DNA of 64,000 nucleotides from Sugiyamaella lignohabitans (taxonomy: Eukaryota > Ascomycota > Dipodascomycetes > Dipodascales > Trichomonascaceae), in NCBI RefSeq assembly GCF_001640025.1, contig NC_031671.1, forward strand, positions 434,001 through 498,000, written 5' to 3'. The notes beneath the pieces are model-generated. The model worked only from the letters and a program-made list of their open reading frames with translations, had not been told where the DNA came from and did not search any database. How positions within the stretch are numbered: the stretch's first letter is position 1; each line of letters opens with the position of its first letter. The position numbers and the translations under genes are program-made. This document shows positions 62,085-64,000 of the stretch, in pieces.

Positions 62085-62224
62085 TGCCTCCGGCGGCTGG
62101 GGCTCCGCCCCAGACCCTGGTTGCTCCTGCTTCGCAGGAGATTGCTGGGATCGTGGACGCAAACGACTCGAGCGAAGCGAGAGGAGCAGCGGGGTCTGGG
62201 GCGCAGCCCCAGCCGCCGGAGGCA
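62085..62224. repeat. Full GC fold-back element between convergent genes
   Basis: A 140-bp element 57 bp from the KIN3 stop and 42 bp from the ARP4 stop. The left inner arm is CTCCTGCTTCGCAGGAG; the right is ACTCGAGCGAAGCGAG. Confidence 0.92.
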
Positions 62225-62265
62225 CGGGGGCACAAGGATAAATAACAGTACAATTACGGGTGGTT

Positions 62266-63540
62266 CTATTTAAATCGTTTTTCAGCGAGCTCAGCACCGA
62301 ACTCGTCGTACTCCTGTTTAGTGATCCAGGTCTGGTCAAAGGTGCCGAGTCCGGCCAGGACTGAAGCTCCAGTCCAGACGACGTTTTTACGGTGCGACTC
62401 CTGCTCGGGAATGTAGAATCGGGGTGCGTAGGTAGGGAACATGTGCAGGATTTCTTCTTTGATACGGTCAGTGAGGCCGGAAATCAGCGAGGTACCTCCA
62501 CAGATAATGATATTATTGAGAAGGGTAATGAGCACCTCGGGAGTGATGTCCAGCTTCGACAGACTGAGGTACAGCAGGTCGCCGAGTCCGTGCATGATCG
62601 TGTTGCCAGGTGCACTTCCAACAGAGTTTTCAGGCAGATTCACTTGTGGAAGTGGAAACTGTGTGGGTTTTAACAATGGTTCAGCTGTAGTCAGACGTTC
62701 AGGTCCGAAGATCATATTAAACCCGTCGGGGAACTCAAAAGGTCGTCCGATACGGGCAAATGGTGAAGCACTTGTGAATGGCACGTTCGACACTTGTGAT
62801 GTGGTCTCTTTAAACGCGTGTAAGACCTTGGATGTTTGATAAGCGTGGAAAGACGGTTTGATATCGGGGTACTCGTAGAGATCAGGAGTCGAGACTGGCT
62901 GGCCAGGGTCTAATACCGACTTCTTTCTGACCAAATATGAAGGAGTGATAGTGATATTTTTCGTTTGTAAGTATGTCAGAATGTGAAGATTGACGAAATC
63001 GCCGGCAAATCGTGAATGGAACACTGTTTTAGGCACTAATGAGCCATCAATGACTGGTGTAACACTGGCCACAGCACTGCCAATATCGATAATCAGCGAA
63101 GTGGGACGGGCTGATTCATAGGCAGTAGCAATAGGAGCTTTGACTAGCGAGAATACTGGTACTTGAAGGTCCTCAAAAGCCACTTCTAAAGCTTTTTGCT
63201 TGTTCGCTAACGAGTTCCACGAAGGCTCGACCGTTACAAGAGGCAGCTCGTTAGGCTCAATAAATAATTTATCAGAATAGATCCACTTCCAGAAGCTCGA
63301 CATGGCATCCCAATCCTGCACACATCCATCGTGCATCGGAGAAAATATATCAGTATTCGGCCTTGGAACATCGACTTCCTCCCCGTAGTAGTGCTTGCCG
63401 TCAGCATCCTTGGCGTAAACAGTGGGAATATAGTGTTTGGGCGTCACATCACCTGAATATCCCACACGGGTCCAAGTGGATCCGTTTTCAATCACAATTG
63501 ACGTCACATCATCCGCCTGAGGCGGTTTCACTCGAGTCAT
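62266..63540 (-). CDS. ARP4: Actin-related protein 4
   Basis: A 424-residue nuclear actin-related protein shared by NuA4, SWR1 and INO80 complexes. Actin-fold blocks align with yeast Arp4: VIENGSTWTRVGYSGD, PRPNTDIFSPMHDGCVQDWD, VTVEPSWNSLANKQKALEV, SLIIDIGSAVASVTPVIDGS, NNIIICGGTSLISGLTDRI and VWTGASVLAGLGTFDQTWIT. The insertion between the two actin halves is shorter than in S. cerevisiae Arp4. Arp4 differs from actin in weak ATPase use, and the changed phosphate loop here (GSAVASVTP) fits this. The ATG at 63540 is the first in frame. The gene converges on KIN3 with a full GC element between. Confidence 0.88.
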   Translation of the reverse strand: MTRVKPPQADDVTSIVIENGSTWTRVGYSGDVTPKHYIPTVYAKDADGKHYYGEEVDVPRPNTDIFSPMHDGCVQDWDAMSSFWKWIYSDKLFIEPNELPLVTVEPSWNSLANKQKALEVAFEDLQVPVFSLVKAPIATAYESARPTSLIIDIGSAVASVTPVIDGSLVPKTVFHSRFAGDFVNLHILTYLQTKNITITPSYLVRKKSVLDPGQPVSTPDLYEYPDIKPSFHAYQTSKVLHAFKETTSQVSNVPFTSASPFARIGRPFEFPDGFNMIFGPERLTTAEPLLKPTQFPLPQVNLPENSVGSAPGNTIMHGLGDLLYLSLSKLDITPEVLITLLNNIIICGGTSLISGLTDRIKEEILHMFPTYAPRFYIPEQESHRKNVVWTGASVLAGLGTFDQTWITKQEYDEFGAELAEKRFK

Positions 63541-64000
63541 GGCCCTCCTTTCTATACAGTTTTTCACTAACCTTTGACGCGTTCTGCATCGAATCTCGTG
63601 AACTTGTTCTCCCCGATAGCGCCGCACCTTGGGGACGGGTGTCCTCCGGCGGCTGGGGCTGCGCCCCAGACCCCCCGGCTCCTCTCGCTTCGCTCGAGTC
63701 GGGAATGGGGGAGTGGGAGCTACTGAGATTTGGAGGAGTGGGTTAAGGGAGAGGAGCCAAAAAAAATTGTGGAAAAAAAACTACAGCACCTTCTGTTCAC
63801 GCCTGGTCTCCCACGGCATTACTGATCAAGGCTCTCAGAGGCTTGAATATGATTGATCGGACGGGAAATCTTATTTTACTCTGGATATGGCCGTAGCTGA
63901 ACAAAAAGTTCCGCACCCAACCCTGAGCCACCCCAAAGTCCCAAAACCTCCCTCCAACTCACTCAAAACCCACCCCATCTCCCAACAACACCCCACCTCG
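63541..64000. other. ARP4 upstream region and right edge
   Basis: 460 bp. It holds a GC half unit at 63641-63701 and an A-rich stretch near 63761-63781. The last 60 bp are C-rich (ccccaccccatctccc). No gene is supported; one may begin beyond the edge. Confidence 0.4.
63641..63701 (+). repeat. GC fold-back half unit
   Basis: Starts GTCCTCCGGCGG, with one change from TGCCTCC, and ends CTCTCGCTTCGCTCGAG. It lies 100 bp upstream of the ARP4 ATG. Confidence 0.88.

Noticed and set aside
1..64000. CRISPR arrays, bacterial operons, rRNA genes
   Set aside because: None of these patterns is present; introns, TATA boxes and gene content are those of a yeast nuclear chromosome.

Overview
The window is nuclear DNA of a budding yeast (Saccharomycotina). 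Genes are compact and mostly intronless. Five short introns can be read in four genes, with GTAAGT, GTATGT or GTGAGT donors and CTAAC branch sites 5-14 bases before the acceptor AG. CTG falls at conserved leucines in URA3, so the standard code applies. A glutamate-cysteine ligase modifier, a sphingolipid delta-8 desaturase, a URC1-type uracil-catabolism gene, a PNGase A-type protein and a bacterial-type Ada regulator are all absent from S. cerevisiae. This points to an early-branching lineage such as the Trichomonascaceae/Dipodascales (for example Sugiyamaella or Blastobotrys). That placement is inference.

Layout, left to right: secreted purple acid phosphatase (+), CDC4-like F-box/WD40 protein (-), a long non-coding stretch, glutamate-cysteine ligase modifier (+), a 3.6-kb repeat-rich stretch, BXI1 (+), membrane-anchored histidine acid phosphatase (-), sphingolipid delta-8 desaturase (-), PNGase A-like protein (-), URA3 (+), another repeat-bearing gap, DBP3 (-), ERO1 (+), TAF13 (-, one intron), a three-exon subtilisin (-), PTPA-type PP2A activator (-), NUP192 (+, one intron), NSP1 (-, one intron), GCV2 (+), an unresolved locus, a 39-residue metallothionein (-), TRM7 (+), KRS1 (-), TFG2 (+), a decayed Ada-like copy with a minisatellite, an intact Ada-like regulator (+), URC1 (+), KIN3 (+) and ARP4 (-). 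Most are housekeeping genes: secretion (ERO1), transcription (TAF13, TFG2, ARP4), translation (KRS1, TRM7, DBP3), nuclear pore (NUP192, NSP1) and metabolism (URA3, GCV2, URC1).

Two things stand out. First, the window carries about 30 copies of a GC-rich, roughly 60-bp palindromic unit, often paired as inverted repeats into a 137-147 bp fold-back element. The units sit just past the stop codons of at least 14 of the 24 genes, always with the TGCCTCCGGCGG end facing the gene. Second, between TFG2 and URC1 lies a protein joining a bacterial Ada-type methyl-acceptor zinc domain and an AraC-type helix-turn-helix to a yeast-like acidic tail. A frameshifted paralogue that has lost one metal cysteine lies beside it and runs directly into a 16-bp minisatellite.
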